Shown: positions 8,528-17,934, counted from the stretch's first letter. The stretch: DNA of 64,000 nucleotides from Saccharopolyspora galaxeae (GCF_016526145.1 NZ_JADDUE010000001.1:682001-746000); one strand, 5' to 3'. The notes: a model not told the origin generated them from the letters alone. Numbers and translations are program-made.

Positions 8528-10017
8528 CCGGGCCGATGCGCGGGTTCGACGCAGCCGGGCGGCGGTTGAACGAGGCCGGGGTCGTGCGCACTTCCGACGA
8601 ACTGCTCGACGATGGCGCGCACGGTCTCCGGTTCTTCCGGGAATTCTTGCCGCTGCTGGCGGAGTGGACCGAGCAAGAGCTTGGATTCGACCGCCATGTC
8701 CTGGAAAGGTACGACCGGCTGCGCGGTATCGACTTCGGCGCGTTCCGGGAGGACGCGCGGCTGCTCGATGCGGTGCACCGGGCGTTGCTGGCGGACTACG
8801 AATTGATCAACGGTGAGTTCCGCGCTGCGTTGCGGACCTGGGAGGGTGAGGCGGCGGAGTCCGCGGCGGCGAGCATCGATGAGCACACCGGCGCGGGCAG
8901 TGCCGTGCTGGACGAGCTCGCGGCGTTCGGCGGGGCGATCCCGCCGGTGATCGACGGCATCGAGCGGGCCGTGCGCGAGTACGCGAGGTTCGTGCTGGAC
9001 CTCGCCGCGGACATGGAGTGCGCGGGCAGAACGACGGACGGGACCAGGGCCGAGATCCGCAAGGCGCGCGGAGATCTGCAGGTCGCCGATCTGGCGCGGG
9101 TGGACGACGTGTTCACCGGTGCGTTCTCCGGCTACGCGCCGAGCGCGAAGGACTTCATCGCCGGGAAAGGCCCGGTGCCCGGGATCCCGGGAGCGAAGAA
9201 GGCGTGCGACGAGCTGCGGCGGAATGTGGTCGAAGAAGCCGCGAAATGGCTCGACACCGCTTTCGAACCGGAGTTGCAGGCGAAGTTGCGGCAGTTCGAG
9301 CAGCAGAGCGGCAGCACGCAGGAGTGCGTGCAACGGGCGTACGACCAGTTGCTGAGTGCTGTGGAGATCAGCGAGAACCCATTTCGCCGGGTCGGCGTCC
9401 GACCGGCCGAGCACACCGCCGATTCCGCTGCTGCGGGAGGCGAGGACCGGCCTGCTGGAACGACACCGCAGTCGGCGGAATCGAGCCCGGATGGCGAGCC
9501 GGTGCGGGCTGGGGACGGTCCGGTCGCCGGCACGGGTGAGCCGGGTCCGGCCTCGACCGCTCCGCAATCCGCGGGCTCGGACTCGATGAGCGACGTGGGA
9601 GGCAGCGTGCAGAGCACGTTCGCCGACCTGTCGCAGCGCCTGTTCGCCGGCGGTCTCGCGCCGGAGCAGGGCCTTCCTGAGCAGGGGCATTCCGTCCCGT
9701 TCGGCGGCCCGCCGCCGCACAGCGGCGCGATCGGGCTCGCCACCGCGGACCAGTCCGGGACCGGCGGTTCGCGAGGGGCGACGGGGTTCGCCTCGATCTC
9801 CGAACCGGAGGAGGCGCGCAGCGAGCAGCAGTCCGCGGGCTCCTCCGCCGGAACGATGGGCGCCGGAACGATGGGCGCCGGAATGCTGGGCTTGGGGACC
9901 ATGGCCGATGACCAGGCAGGCGACCAGGAGCGCCCTGCCGGTGATCGGCGTGCGGAGGCGTGGTTCGACGTCGCCGGTCCGGGAACGACGCCGGTCTTCG
10001 GCGAAGATCGGGAGTGA
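8524..10017 (+). CDS. Large WEG-motif protein, probable type VII substrate or accessory (Rv3439c position)
   Basis: A 497-residue protein. The first 290 residues are helical and include RTWEGEAAESAAASI near residue 105, a W-x-G turn like those of WXG100 proteins. The remainder is low-complexity, rich in Ser, Gly, Pro, Glu and Ala, and contains a short GTMGAG tandem. The start ATG overlaps the stop of the EspC-like gene. The alanine/proline-rich Rv3439c occupies the same place in M. tuberculosis. Small EspC-like plus long WXG-like gene order is typical of type VII effector pairs. No catalytic domain is visible. Confidence 0.72.
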   Translation: MTGPMRGFDAAGRRLNEAGVVRTSDELLDDGAHGLRFFREFLPLLAEWTEQELGFDRHVLERYDRLRGIDFGAFREDARLLDAVHRALLADYELINGEFRAALRTWEGEAAESAAASIDEHTGAGSAVLDELAAFGGAIPPVIDGIERAVREYARFVLDLAADMECAGRTTDGTRAEIRKARGDLQVADLARVDDVFTGAFSGYAPSAKDFIAGKGPVPGIPGAKKACDELRRNVVEEAAKWLDTAFEPELQAKLRQFEQQSGSTQECVQRAYDQLLSAVEISENPFRRVGVRPAEHTADSAAAGGEDRPAGTTPQSAESSPDGEPVRAGDGPVAGTGEPGPASTAPQSAGSDSMSDVGGSVQSTFADLSQRLFAGGLAPEQGLPEQGHSVPFGGPPPHSGAIGLATADQSGTGGSRGATGFASISEPEEARSEQQSAGSSAGTMGAGTMGAGMLGLGTMADDQAGDQERPAGDRRAEAWFDVAGPGTTPVFGEDRE

Positions 10018-10024
10018 CGCGAGC

Positions 10025-10315
10025 GTGGTGTTGCTGAACCAGCGGGTCGCCGACGAGATCACCAGCTTGGTCGCCAGGCACCGCTACGGCATCGAGGACG
10101 GCCGGGACGCGGTGCGCTCGGCCGAGCAAGCCGCGGCCGAGCGGAACGCGCAGCTGCGCGCGGAAGCCGCCGAGCGGCGCGCGGGCCTTCCCGAGCTGGG
10201 CGCGCGGGCTCACGAGCAGCGGGACCGCCAGGACGTCGAGCGCCCCGCAGCAACGCCCCGGCGACCGGTGTTCGAGGACGACGAAGACTTCTCGGCCGGG
10301 TCCTGGCTGCGCTGA
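10025..10315 (+). CDS. Hypothetical charged coiled-coil protein (96 aa)
   Basis: Starts at GTG 10025, eight bases after the large WEG protein. Residues 5-60 are rich in Ala, Glu and Arg with regular spacing that suggests a coiled coil. The tail is acidic (EDDEDFSAGSWLR). No family is recognised. Tight spacing makes it the third gene of the WXG-like set, so a chaperone or partner role is possible but unproven. Confidence 0.6.
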   Translation: MVLLNQRVADEITSLVARHRYGIEDGRDAVRSAEQAAAERNAQLRAEAAERRAGLPELGARAHEQRDRQDVERPAATPRRPVFEDDEDFSAGSWLR

Positions 10316-10348
10316 CCCGCCCGTCGGGCACGAGCCGCCGGAAAGCCT

Positions 10349-11176
10349 TCAGGCCGCGCCCGCGCGGGTGCCGGACGTCCGGCTGCGGACCTGGTCGATC
10401 GCGGTCCCGGAGACGTCGTTGTCCAGCAACACGTCCCCGCGCTTGTCCCCGGTCAAGGTTCGCAGCAGGAACGCGGTGAGCAACGCCCGGGACAACCGCC
10501 GCGTGCCCCACTCGGACTTGCCGTGCAGCAGCAGCTCGCTCCAGTGCCGCCCGTCGGTGTAGCCGAGGTGGCTGGCCTTCTTCAGCTCGCGCAACTGCAC
10601 CGGCCCGCCCCAGGTGGCGGCGATCGGCTGGGCGTTCGCGACCGCGGGCGCCAGCAGGTCGTTGCCGCCGGTCAGGTGCAGGCCGGGCACGGTCACCCCG
10701 GACGCGGCCGCTACCGCGGACGGCGCGGTCTCGGTGACCGCGAACGTGCCGACCGCGCGGACCCGGCTGTCCTCGGCGGCGGCGAGCACGGCGCTGCCGC
10801 CGCCCATCGCGTGCCCCGCGACGGCGAGCCGGTCGGCGTCGACGCTGATCCCGCCTTCACCGAGCCGCACGCCGACGCAGATGTCCAGCGCGGTCCGCAG
10901 GTCCGCGGCGAACAGCCGGTGCGAGGCCAGCGGCCCGCGCTGGGTGCCGGGAGCGGCGGCGACGATGCCCCACGAGGCGAGGTGCCGCAGCAGCGACCCG
11001 TACCGGCGGGGTGATTGCAGCCACCCGTGCCCGAACGCGACGGCGGGCAGCCCGCGGCCGCTGCGCGGGGTGCACACCACGCCGGGCATTCCGACCAGCG
11101 CGAGGTCGCCGTGCAGCACCTCGTGCGGTCCGCGATGGGCCAGTTCTTCCAACGCCTTCTTGGCATTCCGCGCCAT
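10349..11176 (-). CDS. Alpha/beta-hydrolase-fold protein lacking the serine nucleophile (Rv3438 position)
   Basis: A 275-residue protein of the dienelactone-hydrolase/PETase-like fold: GHGWLQS oxyanion loop near residue 49, a nucleophile-elbow segment at 121-126, and HLTGGNDLLAP where an acid residue is expected. The elbow reads GHAMGG, so alanine stands where the catalytic serine (G-x-S-x-G) should be. It may therefore be non-catalytic or use another mechanism. It is the only reversed gene in this stretch, as is Rv3438 in M. tuberculosis, so the orientation is ancestral. The substrate is unknown. Confidence 0.8.
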   Translation of the reverse strand: MARNAKKALEELAHRGPHEVLHGDLALVGMPGVVCTPRSGRGLPAVAFGHGWLQSPRRYGSLLRHLASWGIVAAAPGTQRGPLASHRLFAADLRTALDICVGVRLGEGGISVDADRLAVAGHAMGGGSAVLAAAEDSRVRAVGTFAVTETAPSAVAAASGVTVPGLHLTGGNDLLAPAVANAQPIAATWGGPVQLRELKKASHLGYTDGRHWSELLLHGKSEWGTRRLSRALLTAFLLRTLTGDKRGDVLLDNDVSGTAIDQVRSRTSGTRAGAA

Positions 11177-11286
11177 GGTCGGTCACGGTAGCCGACGAGC
11201 CCCCCGCACCGCCGCAGCCACGGTCCGGCCCGCGCGGGCGCCCGCCCGTTCTGAGCGGTTCCAGCGCGGTGGCTACGCTGGCTCGA

Positions 11287-13149
11287 GTGTGCGGGATCGT
11301 GGGTTACGCAGGACATCGGCAAGCACTGGACGTCGTGCTGGACGGGCTCAGACGGCTGGAATACCGCGGGTACGACTCCGCGGGAGTAGCGATGCTCGAC
11401 GGCGCGGGAGGGCTCGCGGTCGAACGCGCCGCCGGTGCGCTGTCCAATCTGGAGAGCAAGCTGGCCGGGCTGGACGGAGCCCGGTTCACCGCCACCAGCG
11501 GCATGGGCCACACCCGGTGGGCCACGCACGGTGCGCCGACCGACCGCAATGCGCATCCGCACCAGGACACCGCGGGCAAGGTCGCGGTGGTGCACAACGG
11601 CATCATCGAGAACTTCGCCGTGCTGCGCGCCGAGCTGGAGGCCGCCGGTGTCGAGATGACCAGCGAGACCGACACCGAGACGACTGCGCACCTGGTCGCC
11701 GCCGCCTACTCGGCAGGCCCCGGCGCCGGTGACCTCAGCGCGGCGGTGCGCGCGGTGGCCGCTCGGCTGGAGGGCGCGTTCACGCTGGTCGTCACGCACG
11801 CCGACGAGCCGGGCAAGATCGTCGCGGCGCGCCGTTCGTCACCGCTGGTGGTGGGCGTCGGCTCCGGGGAGAACTTCGTGGCCTCGGACGTCGCGGCGTT
11901 CATCGAGCACACCCGGGACGCGGTGGAGCTCGGCCAGGACCAGGTGGTGACGATCACCCCGGACGGCTACCGGGTGACCGACTTCGCGGGCGAAGAGGTG
12001 CCTGCCAAACCGTTCACCGTGGACTGGGATCTGTCGGCCGCCGAGAAGGGCGGGCACGACTACTTCATGCTCAAGGAGATCGAGGAGCAGCCGGAGGCGC
12101 TGCAGAACACGCTGCGCGGGCACTTCGCCCGCGGCGGGGTGGTCCTCGACGAGCAGCGGATGACCGAGCAGGACCTGCGCGACATCGACAAGGTCTTCGT
12201 GGTGGCCTGCGGCACCGCGTACCACTCGGGCCTGCTGGCGAAGTACGCGATCGAGCACTGGTGCCGGATCCCGGTGGAAGTGGAGCTGGCCAGCGAGTTC
12301 CGCTACCGCGACCCGGTGCTGGGCCGCGACACGCTTGTGGTCGCGATCTCGCAGTCCGGCGAGACCGCGGACACCTTGGAGGCGGTGCGGCACGCGCGCA
12401 CCCAGCGCGCCCGCGTGCTGGCGATCTGCAACACCAACGGCGCGCAGATCCCGCGCGAGTCCGATGCGGTGCTCTACACCCACGCGGGTCCGGAGATCGG
12501 GGTTGCGGCGACGAAGACGTTCCTGGCGCAGATCACCGCGAACTACCTGGTGGGCTTGGCGTTGGCGCAGGCTCGGGGCACGAAGTACTCCGACGAGGTG
12601 GCCCGCGAGTTCGACGAGCTGGCCGCGATGCCGGAGGCGGTGCGCCGCGCGCTGTCCACTGTGGAGCAGATGCGCGAGCTGGGGCGTGCGCTGGCGAACT
12701 CCAAGGCGGTGCTGTTCCTCGGGCGGCACGTCGGCTATCCGGTGGCGCTGGAAGGCGCGTTGAAGCTCAAGGAGCTCGCCTACATGCACGCCGAGGGCTT
12801 CGCCGCCGGGGAGCTCAAGCACGGCCCGATCGCGTTGATCGAGGACGGCCTGCCGGTGGTGGTGGTGATGCCTTCGGCGAAGGGCCGGGCGCTGCTGCAC
12901 TCGAAGATGCTGTCCAACATCCGCGAGATCCAGGCGCGCGGGGCGCGCACCATCGTGATCGCGGAGGAGGGCGACGAGGCGGTGCGCCCGTTCGCCGACG
13001 AGCTGGTGGAGATCCCGGCGGTGGCGACGCTGTTGCAGCCGCTGGTCTCGACGGTTCCGCTGCAGGTGCTGGCCGCCGAGATCGCGCGTGCCCGCGGCTA
13101 CGACGTGGACAAGCCCCGCAACCTCGCCAAGTCCGTCACCGTCGAGTGA
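11287..13149 (+). CDS. glmS: Glutamine--fructose-6-phosphate aminotransferase (isomerizing)
   Basis: A 620-residue GlmS making glucosamine-6-phosphate from fructose-6-phosphate and glutamine, the first step to UDP-GlcNAc. GTG 11287 is fixed by the catalytic cysteine, which must become residue 1 after Met removal (reads M-CGIVGYAG). The N-terminal glutaminase shows GHTRWATHG and the HNGIIENF loop. Two SIS domains follow, with the sugar-phosphate segments SQSGETADT and SALKLKE-type helices, and the protein ends in KSVTVE. No glmS ribozyme was recognised upstream. Confidence 0.97.
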   Translation: MCGIVGYAGHRQALDVVLDGLRRLEYRGYDSAGVAMLDGAGGLAVERAAGALSNLESKLAGLDGARFTATSGMGHTRWATHGAPTDRNAHPHQDTAGKVAVVHNGIIENFAVLRAELEAAGVEMTSETDTETTAHLVAAAYSAGPGAGDLSAAVRAVAARLEGAFTLVVTHADEPGKIVAARRSSPLVVGVGSGENFVASDVAAFIEHTRDAVELGQDQVVTITPDGYRVTDFAGEEVPAKPFTVDWDLSAAEKGGHDYFMLKEIEEQPEALQNTLRGHFARGGVVLDEQRMTEQDLRDIDKVFVVACGTAYHSGLLAKYAIEHWCRIPVEVELASEFRYRDPVLGRDTLVVAISQSGETADTLEAVRHARTQRARVLAICNTNGAQIPRESDAVLYTHAGPEIGVAATKTFLAQITANYLVGLALAQARGTKYSDEVAREFDELAAMPEAVRRALSTVEQMRELGRALANSKAVLFLGRHVGYPVALEGALKLKELAYMHAEGFAAGELKHGPIALIEDGLPVVVVMPSAKGRALLHSKMLSNIREIQARGARTIVIAEEGDEAVRPFADELVEIPAVATLLQPLVSTVPLQVLAAEIARARGYDVDKPRNLAKSVTVE

Positions 13150-13175
13150 GCTAGCCGACCGCGTTCGGCGTGCGT

Positions 13176-13395
13176 CGCGCCCGACGCACCGCGACGTCAC
13201 TTGATCGATGTGATCGGTTGGGAGTGAACGACTCGTCGGTCCGGCTAGATTGGTCGATCGGTCGCTCCGATCAACTCGGCCGGATCGAGCGATGTGCGGG
13301 GCGTGTCGGCACGGCTCCGGCGCTCGCCGTTGATCAGCGGGGCCGGGGGTGCCGGTGGTAGCTCCGGGAAATCCGGTCGGACGGTCCGTTCACCG
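13176..13395. repeat. Degenerate copies of the dispersed 51-bp palindrome between glmS and nnr
   Basis: A decayed hairpin copy lies at 13222-13267 (GAGTGAACG ... CGGTCGCTC). A decayed form of the 21-bp companion motif begins about 43 bp before it, near 13180. Further right, GTGTCGGCAC (about 13303) and ACGGTCCGTTCACC (13381-13394) read as inverted remnants of the same elements. The 267-bp gap holds little else. Confidence 0.6.
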
Positions 13396-13416
13396 GCGAA
13401 CCTCGGGAGGTCGTGC

Positions 13417-14931
13417 GTGCAGGGAGTGTGGACCCCGGAACAGATCCGGGCGGCCGAAGCCGAGCTGTTCGGCGAGGTCCCGGAACCGGTGGTGATGCGC
13501 CGGGCGGCCTACGCGGTCGCGCTGCACGGCTCGCGGCTGCTGGCCGAGTCGTGCGGGACGACATCGGGCAGGCACGTGACGCTGCTCGTCGGCGGCGGCA
13601 ACAACGGCGGTGACGCGCTGTGGGCCGGGGTGTACCTGCGGCGCCGCGGCGCCGGGGTCACCGCGGTGCTGCTGTCTCCGGACAAGGCTCACCCGGAGGG
13701 CCTGGCTGCGCTGCGCCGCGCGGGCGGCCGGGTCGTCGAAGCGGAAGGTCCGGGTGCGGACACCGCCGGTATCGGCGCCGGCGCGGCGGACGCGGTGCAG
13801 CGCGCGGACCTGGTGGTCGACGGCATCGTCGGGCTCGCCGCGCACGGCGGCCTGCGCCCGGTGGCGGCCGAGCTGGTCGAGCGGGTCACCGTCCCGATCG
13901 TGTCCGTCGACCTGCCCAGCGGTGTCGACCCGATCACCGGTGCGGTCGACGGGCCCGCGGTGCCGGCGGAGCTGACGGTGACCTTCGGCGGCCGCAAGCC
14001 GTGCCACGTGCTCAGCGGCGGTGCGGTCCGGTCCGGTTCGGTCGCCGTCGCCGGGATCGGCGTGGACGAGCACCTGCCCGCGCCGGAGCTGTACGTGCTC
14101 GAGCGCGCGGACGTGGGCGCCTACTGGCCGATCCCGTCGCCGGCGGACGACAAGTACTCCCAGGGCGTGGTGGGCGTCGCGGCCGGTTCGGCGACCTTCC
14201 CCGGTGCCGCGGTGCTGGCCGCCGGAGCCGCGGTGCAGGCGACCTCCGGCATGGTGCGCTACGCCGGTCCGGCCGCGGACGTGGTGCGTTCGCACTGGCC
14301 GGAGGTGGTGGCGACCGGCTCGGTCACCGATGCGGGCCGGGTCCAGTCGTGGGCGGTCGGACCGGGCGTCGGCACCGGCGGCAGCGGCCGCGAGGTGATG
14401 CGGTACGTGCTGGAGTCCGGCAGGCCGGTGTGCGCGGACGCGGACGCGATCACGCTGCTGGCGGAGGACTCGACGCTGTGGGACTCCCGCGACCCGGAGA
14501 CCCCGCTGGTGCTCACGCCGCACGACGGTGAGTTCGCGCGGCTGGCAGGCGACGTGGGTGCGGACCGGGTCGCCGCCGCGCGCGACGCCGCGCAGCGCTT
14601 CGACGCGGTGCTGCTGCTGAAGGGCAACACGACGGTGATCGCGGCGCCGGACGGGCGGGTGCTGGTGAACGCTTCGGCGCACGCTTGGCCGGCGACGGCC
14701 GGTTCGGGCGACGTGCTGACCGGGTTGATCGGTGCGCTGCTGGCTTCCGGGATGGATCCGTGGCTGGCGTGCGGCTGCGCTGCGCACCTGCATTCGGCGG
14801 CTGCCGAGCTGGCCGCGTTCGGCGGCGCGGGGCAGGCCGCGCCTTCCGCGGAGGGCGCCGCGCCCATCGGTGCCTCCGCGCTGCTGTCCGCGGTGCCCGC
14901 CGCCATCCGCGAGGTCCGCGCCGCCGCCTGA
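13417..14931 (+). CDS. nnr: Bifunctional NAD(P)HX epimerase/dehydratase
   Basis: A 504-residue repair enzyme that reconverts hydrated NADH and NADPH. The N-terminal YjeF domain (about 1-215) has GGGNNGGDALWAG and the VDLPSGVDPITG segment. The C-terminal ribokinase-like dehydratase (about 225-500) has the ADP-binding NASAHAWPATAGSGDVL loop, whose final Asp is catalytic. GTG 13417 is chosen for the GGGAGG site just upstream and because the family begins at the helix WTPEQIRAAE. The neighbours (glmS before, alr after) follow the mycobacterial order. Confidence 0.95.
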   Translation: MQGVWTPEQIRAAEAELFGEVPEPVVMRRAAYAVALHGSRLLAESCGTTSGRHVTLLVGGGNNGGDALWAGVYLRRRGAGVTAVLLSPDKAHPEGLAALRRAGGRVVEAEGPGADTAGIGAGAADAVQRADLVVDGIVGLAAHGGLRPVAAELVERVTVPIVSVDLPSGVDPITGAVDGPAVPAELTVTFGGRKPCHVLSGGAVRSGSVAVAGIGVDEHLPAPELYVLERADVGAYWPIPSPADDKYSQGVVGVAAGSATFPGAAVLAAGAAVQATSGMVRYAGPAADVVRSHWPEVVATGSVTDAGRVQSWAVGPGVGTGGSGREVMRYVLESGRPVCADADAITLLAEDSTLWDSRDPETPLVLTPHDGEFARLAGDVGADRVAAARDAAQRFDAVLLLKGNTTVIAAPDGRVLVNASAHAWPATAGSGDVLTGLIGALLASGMDPWLACGCAAHLHSAAAELAAFGGAGQAAPSAEGAAPIGASALLSAVPAAIREVRAAA

Positions 14932-14959
14932 CCGGGCTCGGTCCGCAACGGAAGCTCGG

Positions 14960-15160
14960 CCCGACACGCCCGGACGCCACCTGTTCAGCGGCGGATCTTG
15001 CCGAGTGAACGGACCGCTGGTCCGAATAGATCGGGCGAACGGTCCGCTCGCTCGGACCTGGCCGGGGGTGCCGACACGCGCGGGCGCCACCCGCTGAGCG
15101 CGGTCTTTCGTGGAGTGAACGAACCGCCGGTCCCAGTGGATGGGCGAGCGGGCGGCGAAG
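14960..15160. repeat. Tandem 110-bp repeat units containing a 51-bp palindrome (nnr-alr gap)
   Basis: Each unit has a 21-bp motif, a 22-bp gap and a 51-bp hairpin. The motif copies start at 14960 and 15070 and the hairpins at 15003 and 15113, so the period is exactly 110 bp. The first hairpin is intact: GAGTGAACGGACCG pairs with CGGTCCGCTCGCTC around an AGATCGG-containing loop. The second has decayed in its right arm. Confidence 0.8.
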
Positions 15161-15221
15161 AGCCCGGGGACGCGCCTTGCCGGCGGGGCCGCGGCGGACG
15201 GTGTGCGACGATGTCGGCGCC

Positions 15222-16370
15222 ATGACCGAGGAGCCCGTGCACCGCGCCGACCTGCGCATTGACGTCGGCGCGCTTCGCCACAACGTCGCGCTGCTGGCCG
15301 AACGCGCCCAACGGTCGGGCGCCCGCACGATGGTCGTGGTGAAGTCCGACGGCTACGGCCACGGTGCGCTCACGATGGCGCGGGCCGCGCTGGACGCGGG
15401 CGCTTCCGCGCTGGGCGTAGCGGCGATCGATGAGGCGTTGCAGCTGCGCCGCGCGGGCATCACGGCTCCGCTGCTGTGCTGGCTGTACCCGCCGGGTGAC
15501 GATTTCGCCGCGGCCGTGGCCTCCGACGTCGACCTGTCCGCCTCCTCGCGCGCCGAGCTGGACGCGATCATCGAGGCGGCGCGGCTGGCAGGCCGTACGG
15601 CGCGGGTGCATCTCAAGATCGACACCGGACTGAATCGCAACGGCTGCCCGCACGAGCTGTGGCCGGACCTGGTGGAACGCGCCGCGGCCGCGCAGGCCGG
15701 CGGCGCGCTGGAGGTCGTGGCGGTGTGGTCGCACCTGGCTTGCGCGGACGAGATCGGCCACCCGTCGATCGACGCGCAGGCCGAGCGCTTCCGCCGCGCG
15801 TACGAACAGGCCCTCGCGGCGGGTCTGCGCCCGATCCGGCACCTGGCGAACTCGGCGGCGCTGCTGACCCGCCCGGACCTGCACTTCGAGCTGGTGCGCC
15901 CGGGCATCGCGGCCTACGGCCTGGACCCGGTGCCGCAGCACGGTGATCACGGGTTGTGCCCTGCGATGACCTTCCGCTCGACGGTGGTGCAGGCCAAGCG
16001 GGTGCAGGCGGGCGAAAGCGTCTCCTACGGGCATCTGTGGACCGCCGAGCGGGAATGCACGCTCGCCCTGATCCCGGTCGGGTACGCCGACGGCGTGCCG
16101 CGGTCGCTGTCCGGCCGGATGCAGGTGTGGCTGGCGGGTCGTCGCAGGCCGGTCGTGGGCCGGGTGTGCATGGACCAGCTGGTCGTGTTCTGCGGCGATG
16201 ACCCGGTCGGCGAGGGTGACGAGGTCGTGCTGTTCGGCACCGGCGAGCTGGGCGAGCCGACCGCCGCCGAGTGGGCCGACGAGCTGGGCACGATCCACTA
16301 CGAGATCGTCACCGGCATGTACCGGCCCCGCGTGACCCGGACCGTGGTGCGGACGGAGGTCCCGACGTGA
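15222..16370 (+). CDS. alr: Alanine racemase
   Basis: A 382-residue PLP enzyme interconverting L- and D-alanine for peptidoglycan. The PLP lysine lies in VVVKSDGYGHG near residue 43, the second catalytic tyrosine in ESVSYGHLW near residue 268, and the helix MDQLVV near the C-terminus is conserved. The start is ATG 15222. Its stop overlaps the GTG of the downstream hydrolase gene. The alr-hydrolase-tsaE order is common in actinomycetes. Confidence 0.96.
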   Translation: MTEEPVHRADLRIDVGALRHNVALLAERAQRSGARTMVVVKSDGYGHGALTMARAALDAGASALGVAAIDEALQLRRAGITAPLLCWLYPPGDDFAAAVASDVDLSASSRAELDAIIEAARLAGRTARVHLKIDTGLNRNGCPHELWPDLVERAAAAQAGGALEVVAVWSHLACADEIGHPSIDAQAERFRRAYEQALAAGLRPIRHLANSAALLTRPDLHFELVRPGIAAYGLDPVPQHGDHGLCPAMTFRSTVVQAKRVQAGESVSYGHLWTAERECTLALIPVGYADGVPRSLSGRMQVWLAGRRRPVVGRVCMDQLVVFCGDDPVGEGDEVVLFGTGELGEPTAAEWADELGTIHYEIVTGMYRPRVTRTVVRTEVPT

Positions 16371-17461
16371 AGCCTTGGCAGACCGTGGCCTGGGCCGGCG
16401 GGGTGCTCGGCGCCGCGGTCACCGGCGCAGCAGTGGGCGTGGTCGCGCACAGCACCCGCATCGCGACCCAGCGCAAGGACCCGGACGACCCGCTCGCCGA
16501 GGAGAACCTGGGAAAGCTCAAGCCCGACCGGCATTCCACGGTGGCCGCCGATGACGGCGTCCCGCTGGCGGTGCAGGAGGTCAAACCGGCCGACGGCGGG
16601 CACGCGGAGCTGACCGTCGTGCTGGTGCACGGCTACGCGCTGGACTCGCGGTGCTGGCACTTCCAGCGGCGGGACTTGCCGCTGCTGACCGATCCGCGGG
16701 TGCGGGTGGTGCTCTACGACCAGCGCAGCCACGGCCGTTCCGGGCATTCTTCGCGGCCCAACAGCACGATCGAACAGCTCGGCAAGGACCTGGACGCGGT
16801 GCTGCGGGCGACCGCGCGGCGCGGGCCGGTGGTGCTGGTGGGGCATTCGATGGGCGGCATGGCGATCATGGCGCTGGCCGAGCAGCGGCCGAAGCTGTTC
16901 CGCGACCGGGTGTGCGCGGTGGCGCTGCTGAGCACCTCCGCCGGTGAGGTCGGTGCGTCCGGACTGCCGAAGCCGTGGCTGTCCAAGAACAACCCGGTGA
17001 CCCGCGGGCTCGGCGTGCTGGCCGGGATGCAGCCCGCGCTGGTGGAGCGGGTGCGCCGCGCGGGCGGTCAGCTGAGCTGGAGCATCGTGCGTTCGCTGGC
17101 GTTCGGCGGCAGGCAGGTCAGCCCGGCGATGGTGGACCTGATGAACGAGATGATCGGCGCGACGACGGTCGAGGTGGTCACCGACTTCCTGGAGACGCTC
17201 GGTTCGCACGACCGCAAGGCGGCGCTGGCCGGGTTGCGGCACTGCGAGGTGCTGGTGCTCAGCGGCGACGCGGACCGGATGACGCCGTTCACGCACTCCG
17301 AGGTGATCGCCGGGGAGCTCCCGGACGCTGAGCTGGTGCGGGTTCCGGAGGCCGGGCACATGGCGATGCTGGAGCGGCACGAACTGGTCACCGAGTACCT
17401 GGCGGCGCTGGTGCGGCGGGCTGCGGCGCGCGCCGAGGCCGAGCAGAAGGCGAGCTCATGA
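16367..17461 (+). CDS. Alpha/beta hydrolase, membrane-anchored
   Basis: A 364-residue serine hydrolase. An N-terminal hydrophobic anchor (about residues 5-25) is followed by a hydrolase domain with the HGYALDSRCW oxyanion loop, the nucleophile elbow GHSMGG near residue 163, an acid in SGDADRMTP near 306 and the catalytic histidine in EAGHMAML near 329. The triad appears intact. It overlaps alr upstream (GTGA) and tsaE downstream (ATGA), so the three are translationally coupled. The substrate is unknown. Confidence 0.88.
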   Translation: MKPWQTVAWAGGVLGAAVTGAAVGVVAHSTRIATQRKDPDDPLAEENLGKLKPDRHSTVAADDGVPLAVQEVKPADGGHAELTVVLVHGYALDSRCWHFQRRDLPLLTDPRVRVVLYDQRSHGRSGHSSRPNSTIEQLGKDLDAVLRATARRGPVVLVGHSMGGMAIMALAEQRPKLFRDRVCAVALLSTSAGEVGASGLPKPWLSKNNPVTRGLGVLAGMQPALVERVRRAGGQLSWSIVRSLAFGGRQVSPAMVDLMNEMIGATTVEVVTDFLETLGSHDRKAALAGLRHCEVLVLSGDADRMTPFTHSEVIAGELPDAELVRVPEAGHMAMLERHELVTEYLAALVRRAAARAEAEQKASS

Positions 17462-17934
17462 ACACGGTGTCCACTGTGGAACTTCCTGCGGAGTCCGACG
17501 CGCTGGAGTTCGGGCGTTCGCTGGGCGCCCGGCTGCGCGCCGGCGACCTGGTGCTGCTCACCGGCCCGCTGGGGGCGGGCAAAACGGTGCTGGCCAAGGG
17601 GATCGCGGCCGGGATGGGGGTGACCGGCCAGGTCACCTCGCCGACGTTCGTGATCGCGCGGGTGCACCACCCGGCGGCCGGGTCCGGTCCGGCGCTGGTG
17701 CACGTGGACGCCTACCGGCTCGGTGGGCTGCCGGACATCGACGACCTCGACCTGGACACGGACCTCACCGAGGCGGCGGTGGTGGTTGAGTGGGGCGAGG
17801 GCTTGGCGGAGCGGCTGGCCGACGAATACCTGCTCGTCCGGCTCGACCGCCGCGAGGACGACGTGCGCGAGGCGACGCTGGAGCCGCACGGGCAGCGCTG
17901 GCGCGACTGCGGTGGTGAGCCGGGAAAGCCCTGA
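17458..17934 (+). CDS. tsaE: tRNA t6A biosynthesis ATPase TsaE
   Basis: A 158-residue P-loop ATPase of the threonylcarbamoyladenosine pathway. It shows Walker A GPLGAGKT near residue 35, SPTFVIAR (switch I-like) near 60, HVDAYRL near 82 and VVVEWGEG near 103. The partner genes tsaB and tsaD are normally directly downstream but here lie 28.8 kb away, beyond a large accessory block. The stop region is tandemly duplicated. Confidence 0.95.
   Translation: MNTVSTVELPAESDALEFGRSLGARLRAGDLVLLTGPLGAGKTVLAKGIAAGMGVTGQVTSPTFVIARVHHPAAGSGPALVHVDAYRLGGLPDIDDLDLDTDLTEAAVVVEWGEGLAERLADEYLLVRLDRREDDVREATLEPHGQRWRDCGGEPGKP

Noticed and set aside
11177-11286. glmS ribozyme upstream of glmS
   Set aside because: The gap to the reversed hydrolase gene is only 110 bp and shows no recognisable ribozyme core; glmS ribozymes are mainly known in Firmicutes.
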